Assembly: GCA_023630585.1 (NCBI GenBank)
Contig: CM042540.1
Coordinates: forward strand, 14,118,574-14,182,573
DNA length: 64,000 nt
DNA from: Cranoglanis bouderius
Lineage: Eukaryota; Chordata; Actinopteri; Siluriformes; Cranoglanididae
Direction: 5' to 3'
Shown: piece by piece, positions 39,010 through 50,654 of the stretch
How positions within the stretch are numbered: position 1 is the first letter of the stretch
Layout: every line of letters begins with the position of its first letter
Notes under the pieces: generated by a model
What the model saw: only the letters and a program-made list of their open reading frames with translations
Database searches by the model: none
Told to the model about the DNA's origin: nothing
Made by a program: the position numbers and the translations under genes

Positions 39010-39870
39010 TCCAGAACAACAGAAAAATGAAAGTCTACCAGAAAACCTACTTTAATAGGCTAGTATCATTAATATCACAATCTGTAATGGTTTACTCTCT
39101 CGAAATCTTTTTCAGTGTTGTCATGCATAGTTGGGTTAACTAACCTGTCCTCAATATCAAATGGGACACTAAGATATTCCCATGAAACATGTCACAAACA
39201 TCTCATTACAATGAAGCTCTGACACCTCCACCAAACCCACCAAACACTGTGACAGAAAACTAATCACTAGCAAGGGAACCTTCAAATGACTTGAGTTAAT
39301 TTGCTAATAATGCCACAGATGTTACATTACAAACCTTACACAAGCTGAAGAAGTCTGAGTGAGTCAGCAGGCTCTACTAATTATCTTGTTAGAGATTCCA
39401 GCTGAAGCTGCTCTATACAAAAACATGCCTGACTGGTACCAGTGGGAGTTGGGTTGGGTGTACCATGACAAGCCTGAACAGGAATCAATGTTTCAGTTGG
39501 GATCAAGATGGGAATAAGATGCCTGAATGTGTGTTCAGATTACTGAGTCAGGTAGGTGAGTCACTGAGTGACATCATCTCTTAGGCCTAGGCCTGGGTTT
39601 TCCACTTATACATCTTGATCTAAAGGGCATACTAGTTGAGAGTGGCTAAATCAGGTATTATCAAGTGTTTCAAGACGTGAAGACAGGTTTCTGAGAAAAC
39701 AGAGGCAGAATAAAAAGCCATCATGCACACTAAGTCCTTGAATCAGACTAGACCTATAAAAATGCAGTGCTTTTACAGCAGGCAAACTAAGAGTTTTTGA
39801 GAGTGTATTGAGAGTACTACAACTATGGGCAATAATATACACTTATATTCATCTAGTTGATCTAACAACC
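39010..39870. other. Intergenic spacer
   Basis: No recognised feature. Confidence 0.4.
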
Positions 39871-39871
39871 A

Positions 39872-40090
39872 CATTCATTCGTTTATTCTCCATTTATTTT
39901 CCTTCTACTTCTCCTGGTGGGGGTCATGGTGGCAACAGTCTGAGAAGGTCAGCCTAAATTTCTCTATCCCTGGCCACGGATTCAAGATCCTTCTGGGGAT
40001 CCCCTGCTGTTCCCAAGCCAATCTCCAGCGGGTCCTTGGTCTGTGCCAGGGTCTCCATCCAGTGGGATTTGTCTGATACAGAGAGAACAT
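39872..40090 (-). repeat. Interspersed repeat fragment (LINE/SINE-type)
   Basis: Contains CTTCTGGGGATCCCCTGCTG, TTCCCAAGCCAATC and GGGTCCTTGGTCTGTGCC, resembling a common teleost repeat in which GGAACGCCTCGGGATCC-like words occur in inverse. Family not certain. Confidence 0.4.
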
Positions 40091-40439
40091 TTTCTTTTCA
40101 TTTGGAAGATGCTTTCATCCAAAGAGTATTAAAAGCAGCCCTGCCATCAGGGAGAGAGAACGAGGGTAGATGTCGCAGGCCTGAGCTCGTTGGAGGTTCC
40201 AGGGGATGCACTTTATGTAAGGAATAATTGAAGATGGACCGTTGAGTGAGTTCAGGCTTTTTTTTTTGTTTCATGCTGAAAATATAAAAAATATTAATAT
40301 AAATTAATATTGATAAGCCTACTTGTTCACAGGGTTTTCATTTTTATTACTGCAGAAAATACAATGAATAAATAAATAAGTATTGATACTTGTTCACGGG
40401 CTTAACACATGTGCTCTCTTTCTTTTTTTCTTGCTCTCT

Positions 40440-40790
40440 CTTCAATAACTGCATGTCAATGGCTTAAGCCTCCGCTTCACCTCGGGCCGCATTACCACCT
40501 CGGGTGCACATTATTTTTCTAATAATTCAACGGCCTGTCGTCAATTATTACTTACTTATTTCTGGAAAATCTATATTTTCTGTCATTTTGTTTGTTGTTA
40601 GATCTGTGTGCTGTGGTGGACAGTGGGCTAACATTTCCGTTATTTCAGTTAACTTGGCGAAGTGATATGGAACTATAATGCGGTCAAGACCTGACTGGAA
40701 CTACTTTAGCTGTGCATTTACTGAAAAATAACTGCACACCTCAGAATGTCTGTCAGCCAATCAGAATCGAGAATTCAACAGCACTCTGGT
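40440..40790 (-). repeat. Dispersed element related to family D
   Basis: Its right end is CCAATCAGAATCGAGAATTC followed by AACAGCAC, the inverse of the family D terminus. The interior has CACCTCGGGCCGCATTACC and AATAATTCAACGGCC. No coding potential. Confidence 0.45.
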
Positions 40791-40994
40791 ATAAGCATAT
40801 TTATACTTGAGTTGAGTTCAGATGATAAAATGTATTCTTCATCAGAGGTCAAAGTTGACAAAGCCTCCATGTCTGTTATACTTTTACACCCTGCATTTGG
40901 AAACTCACACATATACAGTGGACATATTGCATATACATGCATATGTAATGGTTCAGGTCTGTCATTGATGGAAAATTGGGCTGGTTCTTAAAAA

Positions 40995-41412
40995 CACTGA
41001 CACCACTCCGGAGTGGCACAACAGAAAAGCGTCGTGAGTTCAAATCCAGACAATGCCTCAGCCATCTGTGCCCAGGAGTCCAGAAAGCAAAACTGGCAGC
41101 GGTCTCTGAGTGGGAGGGATGGCATACTCTATTCTCTGTCAATCACTGTGACATTAACCAATTGTGGCTGCCTCTGAGCACATGTATGCGGAAGAGGCAA
41201 GATAGCGCTTTCCTCCAAGTGTGTTATGCTGCCCTGTGATGTAGCATGAGCAGTTAAAAAAGATGGGGTGGCTGGCTTCATGTGTCTCAATGGAATCATG
41301 TGTTAGCCTTCACCCTCCCCAGAGGATAACTGTCATGTGATGAGAGAGCTGGCTAATGGATGAAAATTGGCAAATGATCAAACTGACTGGAGAAAATGGG
41401 GGGCAAAAAATC
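40995..41412 (+). repeat. tRNA-derived SINE, family B
   Basis: The head GGAGTGGCACAACAGAAAAGCG is A-box-like, and GAGTTCAAATCC (41036-41047) is a B box. Next comes a body with GTGGGAGGGATGGCATACTC, and a tail with CATGTGTCTCAATGGAA, GATGAAAATTGGCAAATG and a G/A-rich end. The same layout recurs at 57690-57970 and, as tail only, at 46-150. Confidence 0.7.
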
Positions 41413-41491
41413 ACCAGTGGGGAAAAAAAGTCATGGGAGCTCTGAGCTTTTACCAACTTTCATGAAAAGTACATTTAAAAGTACAGTAAAT

Positions 41492-41775
41492 ATGGGGCGG
41501 CTGTGGCTCAGGTGGTACAGCGGGTTGTCCACTAATTGTAGGGTTGGCGGTTCAATTCCTGGCCCACATGACTCCATGTGCCGAAGTGCCCTTGGGCAAG
41601 ACACTGAACCCCAAGTTGCTCCCGATGGCAGGCAAGTGCCTTGCATGGTAGCTCTGCTGCCATTGGTGCGTGAGTGTGTGTGTGAATGGGTGAATGAGAC
41701 ACAGTGTAAAGTGCTTTGTGAACCGCAAAGGTTAAAAGGCGCTATATAAGTGCAGACCAGTAAATCTTTACTTAT
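41492..41775 (+). repeat. tRNA-derived SINE, family C
   Basis: A box TGGCTCAGGTGG (41504-41515) and B box GGTTCAATTCC (41549-41559) at normal spacing form an intact-looking RNA polymerase III promoter. The body includes CCTTGGGCAAGACACTGAAC and CCCCAAGTTGCTCCCGATGG. The tail contains GTGAATGGGTGAATGAG and GGCGCTATATAAGTGCAGAC. Little decay; probably the youngest SINE in the window. It lies about 80 bases after a family B SINE in the same orientation. Confidence 0.8.
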
Positions 41776-43047
41776 AAATCCAATTATAATCTGTTAACAA
41801 TCTGACTTGATCTGAAACCAAGCACTGATACTATTCAGCTATTCAGTTCACATAGGCATGAGTCGTGATGATGATGATGCAACCAGTCCTAAATACTCTC
41901 ACATATCGTGACAGCAGATGAGATCTCAGAAATCTAATTTGATGAGTCACATATTTGGCTAACCATCAGATCGACAGTTTCTATAACAACCAGAAAAAGC
42001 CCTTATCTAACTGCTGTCTCTTATGGACAATCATGAAATTAATCATATCCTTATATCCATCAAATTGCAGTGTATGCAATGTCTGCGTTACACTGTTTGT
42101 GTGTGTATACATTTGTTTAAAGATCTCATATCTTATAACTGCACAGATCAATTTAGTTAAAATATTATTTTTAAAAAAGGACAACAACAAGAACATGATG
42201 AACCACTGACAGTAAAGCAGAGTAGCATCAAATCCGAGCTGTGTTACACGTTGGCAGTGACGCAGCATACGGGAAGAAGAAGAAAAATGCAAACAAGCAC
42301 TTCTGCTTGACTTAATGCCTTACGCAAACTAGAAAGGACAAACTAGAATGAGGGTGGAAAAAAAACAGCATGATGTAAAGTCTAAAATTATCCTGACAAT
42401 TATAATATGCACTGCATATCATTATGATTAAAAGGCTGTCACATGAAATATATGAATCTCTCCTCTGGCACCAGAGTGACAATAATAGCCTTGTTGGAGC
42501 AAGAGCTCCCAAAAGGCAATCAGCCAAGAGTAGAAGAAACCGTAATCCGACTGTGGTCCAGTTGTTTCATAAGCTCCAGCTACTCAAAAGGCTGACGGAG
42601 CACTGCCAAGTGCATGAATCACTCATTATGGCAAATATAAAAAGAAAACCTGTTTACTATTATCACTCAGGCTTTTTCACGTGTTAGTATTATCTAATTT
42701 CCTATTATGATCACCTTTCGTTATCTTACAGTAGCTCAGTACTACTACTATTGTTATTTCCTAGCAGAGATCATTTACAAAAGCATCTTGAAGTGTTATT
42801 GGCAGGCAATGGCTTTCTTTCAAAAGCGAGTCAATACCATTCAGAGCTGAATGACAGGAAATGACCTTAAGAGTTTATCCCAAGTTCCAGAGTAACTTAA
42901 CACAATATGAGGCATTTCTTTGCCCATGGAAGCCTTTGTTATTCCACGTAGTCACTAGAACTCTCGTGTGTTTATTTCTGAGCATGTTTTTTAGTGGGCT
43001 GCTGCTTAAATCATGAAGCGCAGACCAATTGAAATGTCTCGCTTGCA

Positions 43048-43048
<1 letters not shown>
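41776..43048. other. Intergenic spacer
   Basis: No gene recognised. Short frames on both strands (for example 41981-42292 minus, 42424-42687 plus) lack known domains. Confidence 0.4.

Positions 43049-43080
<32 letters not shown>
43049..43080 (+). repeat. Poly-A tract
   Basis: About 32 A residues. No retrogene or SINE recognised directly upstream. Confidence 0.9.
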
Positions 43081-43082
<2 letters not shown>

Positions 43083-43084
43083 AA

Positions 43085-44038
43085 GAGGGAAAACAAGCTC
43101 CCTGGTGGAACTCTGGAGAACTGTAACCTCAGTGTTGAGACAGCTGCTCCTCTGACTTCGACTCACAACAGGTTGTCTGATTCATCTTCTGACTCACGGC
43201 TTGGACCTTAACGCTGTGCCATAACATGTGATTTACTGACAGCCATTCATTTAGCTATTCATGTCTTTCCTAGTGCAAATAGCAAAAAGAGCAAAATAGT
43301 CATCCGCAATGTGAGATTGCAAATTTTTTTTTGAGCAGTGCATAACAGCTCACTACACAAATGTGTTGCAGCACTAATTTTTTTACTCCGAACTTTAACC
43401 CAAAAATTGGCATCAGATTTATACAACAGTTGTTCCACTGTTAGAAGGAAATTACTAATGTAGCAACCTTTATATAAAGGTCTTGACATTTCCATATCAT
43501 TCATTGGTATGTCCATATTCACGTATAGTAATAATTTCTAGCAGTATAAGCATATTTTAATATGGGCCTTGTCACCTGTCATTTTATATATCACAGAAAA
43601 GTTTATTAAAGCATTTTTTTTCAAAACCTCATGTCTTGAGCACTTTGTGGAGTTCTTCCCCCAAAGGTTGTCTATTATACAGGTCTAACTCAGAAAATCA
43701 TTAAGTTTGTGTGACTTTCTGGACAGCCCAGTGCAAGAGGGGAGAAAAAGTTCACGTATCACTTTCAATTAACAATAATGAGCAGTTCTGTGTGACCCTC
43801 TGAACTGCACTGGCAAAGGTTTCTTCCTCTATAACGCATGCTATTTTTCTTGAAATTTCAGCAAAAGCCTCAGTTTGTGTCTTGACCAGAGATTTGGCTG
43901 GAATACCCCCCCCATTTTTTTTTTTTTTTTTAGCAATGACTGCCTTTAAATTGTTAAATCCAGTTAAATAAATTCTAATAACAATAAATCTCATAACTCT
44001 TGTTTATACCAGAAAAATATATCCAATTATAGCACATT
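43085..44038. other. Intergenic spacer
   Basis: No recognised feature apart from a C/T homopolymer run at 43907-43932. Confidence 0.4.
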
Positions 44039-44070
44039 TTATATATACATATATATATATACATATACAT

Positions 44071-44127
<57 letters not shown>

Positions 44128-44217
44128 TACACATATATACATATACATATATATATACATATATATATACATATATATATATACATATATATATACATAT
44201 ATATATATACATATATA
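44039..44217. repeat. (TA)n-rich microsatellite flanking a Tc1 element
   Basis: TA with TACA interruptions, running directly into the left end of the Tc1 element at 44218. Confidence 0.95.
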
Positions 44218-45721
44218 CAGGTGCATCTCAATAAATTAGAATGTCGTGGAAAAGTTCATTTATTTCAGTAATTCAACTCAAATTGTGAAACTCGTGTATT
44301 AAATAAATTCAGTGCCACAGACTGAAGTAGTTTAAGTCTTTGGTTCTTTTAATTGTGATGATTTTGGTTTACATTTAACAAAAACCCACCAATTCACTAT
44401 CTCAACAAATTAGAATATGGTGACATGCCAATCAGCTAATCAACTCAAAACACCTGCAAAGGTTTCCTGAGCCTTCAAAATGGTCTCTCAGTTTGGTTCA
44501 CTAGGTAAGCCACAAACATTCATTGCCAAAGAAGCTGGCTGTTCACAGAGTGCTGTATCCAAGCATGTTAACAGAAAGTTGAGTGGAAGGAAAAAGTGTG
44601 GAAGAAAAAGATGCACAACCAACCGAGAGAACCGAAGCCTTATGAGGATTGTCAAGCAAAATCGATTCAAGAATTTGAGTGAACTTCACAAGGAATGGAC
44701 TGAGGCTGGGGTCAAGGCATCAAGAGCCACCACACACAGACGTGTCAAGGAATTTGGCTACAGTTGTCGTATTCCTCTTGTTAAGCCACTCCTGAACCAC
44801 AGACAACGTCAGAGGCGTCTTACCTGGGCTAAGGAGAAGAAGAACTGGACTGTTGCCCAGTGGTCCAAAGTCCTCTTTTCAGATGAAAGCAAGTTTTGTA
44901 TTTCATTTGGAAACCAAGGTCCTAGAGTCTGGAGGAAGGGTGGAGAAGCTCATAGCCCAAGTTGCTTGAAGTCCAGTGTTAAGTTTCCACAGTCTGTGAT
45001 GATTTGGGGTGCAATTTCATCTGCTGGTGTTGGTCCATTGTGTTTTTTGAAAACCAAAGTCACTGCACCCATTTACCAAGAAATTTTGGAGCACTTCATG
45101 CTTCCTTCTGCTGACCAGCTTTTTGAAGATGCTGATTTCATTTTCCAGCAGGATTTGGCACCTGCCCACACTGCCAAAAGCACCAAAAGTTGGTTAAATG
45201 ACCATGGTGTTGGTGTGCTTGACTGGCCAGCAAACTCACCACACCTGAACCCCATAGAGAATCTATGGGGTATTGTCAAGAGGAAAATGAGAAACAAGAG
45301 ACCAAAAAATGCAGATGAGCTGAAGGCCACTGTCAAAGAAACCTGGGCCTCCATACCACCTCAGCAGTGCCACAAACTGATCACCTCCATGCCACGCCGA
45401 ATTGAGGCAGTAATTAAAGCAAAAGGAGCCCCTACCAAGTATTGAGTACATGTACAGTAAATGAACATACTTTCCAGAAGGCCAACAATTCACTAAAAAT
45501 GTTTTTTTATTGGTCTTATGAAATATTCTAATTTGTTGAGATAGTGAATTGGTGGGTTTTTGTTAAATGTGAGCCAAAATCATCACAATTAAAAGAACCA
45601 AAGACTTAAACTACTTCAGTCTGTGTGCATTGAATTTATTTAATACACGAGTTTCACAATTTGAGTTGAATTACTGAAATAAATGAACGTTTCCATCACA
45701 TTCTAATTTATTGAGATGCAC

Positions 45722-45723
<2 letters not shown>
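44218..45723 (+). mobile_element. Tc1-like transposon, near-complete, copy 1
   Basis: The left end CAGGTGCATCTCAATAAA follows TA (44216-44217). The right end reads ATTTATTGAGATGCAC; the last three bases expected (CTG) are replaced by the flanking (TA)n sequence. Inverted repeats are about 200 bp and each holds two similar boxes, an outer ATCTCAATAAATTAGAAT and an inner ATCTCAACAAATTAGAAT, an IR/DR arrangement as in Sleeping Beauty-like elements. The transposase frame is intact. A second copy is at 59149-60657. Confidence 0.95.
44480..45445 (+). CDS. Tc1-like DD34E transposase, full length
   Basis: 321 residues without a break. The N-terminal paired-type helix-turn-helix DNA-binding part includes FIAKEAGCSQSAVSKHV (14-30), with GRKKCGRKR (36-44) as an AT-hook/NLS-like basic stretch. 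The catalytic domain has LFSDES with D135, IFQQDLAPAH with D225, and HLNPIENLWG with E260; exactly 34 residues lie between the last two, which defines DD34E. The C-terminus GAPTKY is usual for Tc1 transposases. Function: cut-and-paste transposition at TA sites, acting in the nucleus. H255 stands where copy 2 and most relatives have Asp (SPDLNP); this is not a catalytic position. The start ATG gives the family's normal length (about 320-340). Whether it is active cannot be judged from sequence. Confidence 0.93.
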   Translation: MVSQFGSLGKPQTFIAKEAGCSQSAVSKHVNRKLSGRKKCGRKRCTTNRENRSLMRIVKQNRFKNLSELHKEWTEAGVKASRATTHRRVKEFGYSCRIPLVKPLLNHRQRQRRLTWAKEKKNWTVAQWSKVLFSDESKFCISFGNQGPRVWRKGGEAHSPSCLKSSVKFPQSVMIWGAISSAGVGPLCFLKTKVTAPIYQEILEHFMLPSADQLFEDADFIFQQDLAPAHTAKSTKSWLNDHGVGVLDWPANSPHLNPIENLWGIVKRKMRNKRPKNADELKATVKETWASIPPQQCHKLITSMPRRIEAVIKAKGAPTKY

Positions 45724-46985
<1,262 letters not shown>

Positions 46986-47011
46986 TTATATATAATTTCT
47001 CAAAGTTGATG

Positions 47012-47312
47012 TGTTGGAAGCAGGAAAAATGGGCAAGCGGTCAGAGTGCCCATGCAATGATGTGAGCAATGGACCATGGAGCAGTGGAAGAAGGTGGCCT
47101 GGTCTGATGAATCACATTTTCTTTTACATCATATGGATGGCCAGGTGCATGAATGTCGCTTACCTGGTGAAGAGATGGCACCAGGATGCTCTATGGGAAG
47201 AAGGCAAGCCAGAGCAGACAGTGTGAGGCTCTGGGCAATGTTCTGCCGGGAAATCTTGGGTCCTGGCATTCATGTGGATGTTACTTTGACACATAAAGCG
47301 GCTTTTCAATAA
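47012..47312 (+). mobile_element. Tc1-like transposase fragment (same family as 19095-19405)
   Basis: The start retains AAAATGGGCAAGCG, the family's start codon region, but is fused by deletion to the catalytic part: EQWKKVAWSDESHFLLHHMDG (first Asp), RLPGEEMAPGCSMGRRQA, SVRLWAMFC and GPGIHVDVTLT. It ends abruptly. The GGGSVMLW motif of relatives is RADSVRLW here. Confidence 0.8.
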
Positions 47313-47314
47313 GG

Positions 47315-48300
47315 ATGTTTTCTGCTGCAAGTCTACACTCCAGGAACGAAATGCTTTAGTCAGTAGCAGCAATGTCTGAGATAGTGGAGATAAAGGCACA
47401 TCCCTGGTCTTATTGATCAGGTATCTTGGGTTTTAAATGCTTCAAAGGAAAACAAAGTGATAATGATCTGCAAATTATGTGAGCCAAAATATGTGGAGAT
47501 ATCGGCATTTCACAGCTCGACATCTGACTTGCGTAAACAGGTACAGGTAAGCCATTAGCTAGCTAGTCAGATCGTTTGATGTTTTACAGTATAAAAGTTC
47601 TGTATTAAACTTAAGATGTCTCTTGAAGGTTCAGTAGCAATTTGGCTTTTGTGTTAAATATATCCAAATGGTGTTACAGCCAAGGGTAGATCATAATAGT
47701 CTAGAAGGGCTAAGCCCCTGCTGTCTCTCAAAGATTAAAAAAAAAAAAAAAATCAATATAATTTTTTTTTGGCATCCACATCATCTTATTTGCAGTTTAA
47801 TGGGTATTGTTAGTGGTAGTATTGGTAGTAGTGGTAGTATTGTGTATATTTTGGATTTCTGTGAAACCGAGTGCAATAACACCACCATCTGCCACTGGTT
47901 ACAGCCTATAGGTAATGCTCAGGATAATGTGTAAGGGGATCTTTGCTAGATAGCTAACTAGGTAGCTAGAAGCATGTATGAATTAACATGAGCAAGGCAC
48001 TTTGTTCCCAGTTAGGAATAAACTTAGCAACAATTTAGCTAGCCAGCTAACAGCCTTTCTTTATATACTGTTGATAATGTAGATGGTGTTCAATTCAGCA
48101 AAGCTCACTTGGTTAGTTAATATAATTGTTCAAATATCAGTCACATATAGAACATTTTTGAATTATTTTTTTGTTAATCGCCGACATATTAAAAAGAAAT
48201 TTGTAAAGGCTTGAACTAGCTTATACTAACTTCTCACTAACAGGTTTTTAGCTTGATCATATTTTTAGATCCTGACCTTTTTGTGCTAACATGAGGATAT
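47315..48300. other. Intergenic spacer, partly GCTA-rich
   Basis: GCTAGCTAG and TAGCTAACTAGG-like words cluster at 47550-47575 and 47945-48060. There is an A run at 47737-47751 and a GGTAGT-type repeat at 47805-47840. No gene recognised. Confidence 0.45.
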
Positions 48301-48336
48301 ATCTGGAAGTTGCTTTGGATAAGGGCATCTGCTATA

Positions 48337-49716
48337 TAGTGGGGGGGGGAAGTATTTGATCCCCTGCTGATTTTGTACGTTTGCCCACTGACAAAGAAAT
48401 GATCAGTCTATAATTTTAATGGTAGGTGTATTTTAACAGTGAGAGACAGAATAACAGCAAAAAAATCCAGAAAAACGCATTTCAAAAAAAGTTATAAATT
48501 GATTTGCATTTTAATGAGGGAAATAAGTATTTGATCCCCTATCAATCAGCAAGATTTCTGGCTCCCAGGTGTCTTTTACACAGGTAAAGAGCTGAGATTA
48601 GGAGCACTCACAAGGGAGTGCTCCTAATCTCAGCTTGTTACCTGGATAAAAAACACCTGTCCACAGAAGCAATCAATCAATCAGATTCCAAACTCTCCAC
48701 CATGGCCAAGACCAAAGAGCTGTCCAAGGATGTCAGGGACAAGATTGTAGATCTACACAGGGCTGGAATGAGCTACAAGACCATCGGCAAGCAGCTTGGT
48801 GAGAAGGTGACAACAGCTGGTGCGATTATTCGCAAATGGAAGAAACTGTCAGTCTCCCTCGGTCTGGGGCTCCATGCAAGATCTCACCTCATGGAGTTTC
48901 AGTGATCATGAGAACGGTGAGGAATCAGGCCAGAACTACACGGGAGGATCTTGTTAATGATCTCAAGGCAGCTGGGACCATAGTCACCAAGAAAACAATT
49001 GGTAACACACTACGCCATGAAGGACTGACATCCTGCAGTGCCTGCAAGGTCCCCCTGTTCAAGAAAGCATATGTACAGGCCTCTCTGAAGTTTGCCAATG
49101 AACATCTGAATGTGTTGTGGTCAGATGAGACCAAAATCAAGCTCTTTGGCATCAACTCAACTCGCTGTGTTTGGAGGAGGTGCAATGCTGCCTATGACCC
49201 CAAGAACACCATCCCCACCGTCAAAGATGGAGGTGGGAACATTATGCTTTGGGGGTGTTTTTCTGCTAAGGGGTCAGGACAACTGCACCGCATCAAAGGG
49301 ACGATGGACGGGGCCATGTACCGTCAAATCTTGGGTGAGAACCTCCTTCCCTCAGCCAGGGCATTGAAAATGGCCTTAATGACTTGGAGAGGATCTGCAA
49401 AGAGGAGTGGGACAAAATCCCTCCTGAGATGTGTGCAAACCTGGTGGCCAACATTAAGAAACGTCTGACCTCTGTGATTGCCAACAAGGGTTTTGCCACC
49501 AAGTACTAAGTCAAAGGGGTCAAATACTTATTTCCCTCATTAAAATGCAAATCAATTTATAACTTTTTTGAAATGCGTTTTTCTGGATTTTTTTGTTGTT
49601 ATTCTGTCTCTCACTGTTAAAATACACCTACCATTAAAATTATAGACTGATCATTTCTTTGTCAGTGGGCAAACGTACAAAATCAGCAGGGGATCACATA
49701 CTTTTTCCCCCCACTG
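48337..49716 (+). mobile_element. Internally deleted Tc1-like element (CAGTGGGG...GATCCCC family), copy 2
   Basis: 1380 bp with TA at both flanks (48335-48336, 49717-49718). The left terminus is TAGTGGGG (first C changed to T) and the right is CCCCCCACTG. The inverted repeats are about 190 bp. The leader palindrome lies at about 48591-48635. It is the plus-strand sister of the element at 25373-26764. Confidence 0.92.
48702..49509 (+). pseudogene. Defective Tc1-like transposase, copy 2
   Basis: It starts MAKTKELSKDVRDKIVDLHR with the helix-turn-helix (YKTIGKQLGEKVTTAGAIIRKWKK). It has the same short deletion after WKK as the 25.6 kb copy and shifts frame; the second frame (48836-49468) reads GAPCKISPHGVSVIMRTVRN, ANEHLNVLWSDETKIKLFG (first Asp; eight residues before VLWSDE are missing compared with relatives), NTIPTVKDGGGNIMLWGCF and GENLLPSARALKM, then jumps to the LNDLERICKEEWDKIPPEMC region. 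The segment with the second catalytic Asp and the Glu is absent. The end FATKY is preserved in another frame, with stop at 49507-49509. Confidence 0.9.
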
Positions 49717-49719
49717 TAT

Positions 49720-50080
49720 GCTGTAAATGTAAATGGAGATGGAGAAAGAGAAAACCCATATATGAAAAAGCAAACAACTAGACCACTCTTAAAGACCCCT
49801 TTTTGACCCTTTCAATTGTGTGGAGGTCATGATACAGAAAAAAGCACACTGAAGTTTTTGTGAAGAGTTTACATAATCAAAGCTGCATACAGCATTAAGA
49901 CAATGAGTAGGTCCATAAAGCTACTTTGTGTAATATAGAGAGCAATCAGAACAAGAAATATAGTAGTTTGGCTTGAATGTTTTATTGGTAATAGGTGAAA
50001 AACAAATCATAATTGAATCAGGGAAGAATAAAATATTCTAAAAATGGTGTGGATACACCATGAAGAGTGTTAACTGTGAT
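49720..50080. other. Intergenic spacer
   Basis: No recognised feature. Confidence 0.4.
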
Positions 50081-50082
50081 AA

Positions 50083-50195
50083 ACAGTGGCTTAGTGGTTA
50101 GTATGTTTGCCTCGCACCTCTGGGGTTGGGGGTTTGAATCCTCCCTGCGCCTTGTGTAGGCTCCAGGCCTCCCCTACATGGGATGGGTGGATCTT
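50083..50195 (+). repeat. tRNA-derived SINE family A, head fragment
   Basis: A box TGGCTTAGTGG (50087-50097) and B box GGTTTGAATCC (50131-50141) are in the right order and spacing. After CCTTGTGT the sequence skips to the 3' part (AGGCTCCAGGCC), so the middle is deleted. Confidence 0.75.
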
Positions 50196-50323
50196 GTTAG
50201 ATCTACACCTTTGCAAACCCCATAAAAAGCAAATGCCTTATGTTGTGTTCAGTTGCTGGGAAATGTTATGTTATATTTATCTGACACGTGTCTACATATA
50301 TTATATTTTATATTTAACACATA

Positions 50324-50650
50324 CACTATATGGCCAAAGGTACAGTATGTAGACACCTGACCATCACACATATGTGTTGCCACAAACTGTTGCCACAAAG
50401 TTGGAAGCACACAATTGCACAGGATGTCTTTGTATGCTGTAGAATTAAGATTTCCCTTCACTGGAACTAAGAAGCCCAAACATGTTCCAGCATGACAATG
50501 CCCCTAAGCACAAAGTGAGGTCCATGAAGACATGGTTTGCCAAGGTTGGTGTGGAAAAACTTGAATGGCCTGCACAGAGCCCTGAACTCAACCCTACTGG
50601 GATGAATTGGAACACTGACTACACGCCAGGCCCTGCAGGCCATTGTCCTT
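50324..50650 (+). mobile_element. Tc1-derived MITE (CACTATATGGCC family)
   Basis: TA plus CACTATATGGCCAAAGG at the left. Inside, CATGTTCCAGCATGACAATG reads as the relic of FQHDNAP and CTGAACTCAACCCTACTGG as the relic of LNPT(E). The right terminus is not found. Confidence 0.8.
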
Positions 50651-50654
50651 GCTC

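Larger units (their letters stand above)
48301..49740 (+). repeat. Interspersed-repeat tail that hosts the Tc1 insertion
   Basis: Left flank GATAAGGGCATCTGC (48318-48332) and right flank ATGCTGTAAATGTAAATGG (49718-49736) together give the common teleost repeat tail GGCATCTGC-TAAATGCTG-TAAATG. The Tc1 element at 48337-49716 is inserted at the TA inside this tail. Confidence 0.6.

Noticed and set aside
38946..39143. 65-codon frame as part of the gypsy element
   Set aside because: Does not align with any pol region I know; the recognisable reverse-transcriptase part ends before about 38670.
41504..41559. A tRNA gene, because of good A and B boxes
   Set aside because: No cloverleaf with acceptor stem; the boxes belong to a SINE head with a typical body and tail. 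The same holds for 50087-50141.
43049..43080. Poly-A tract as the tail of a processed retrogene
   Set aside because: The upstream sequence shows no coding remnant or target-site duplication.
45073..45493. Minus-strand frames opposite the Tc1 transposase (also 59382-59802)
   Set aside because: Antisense shadows of the 321-residue transposase, present in both copies only because the element is duplicated.
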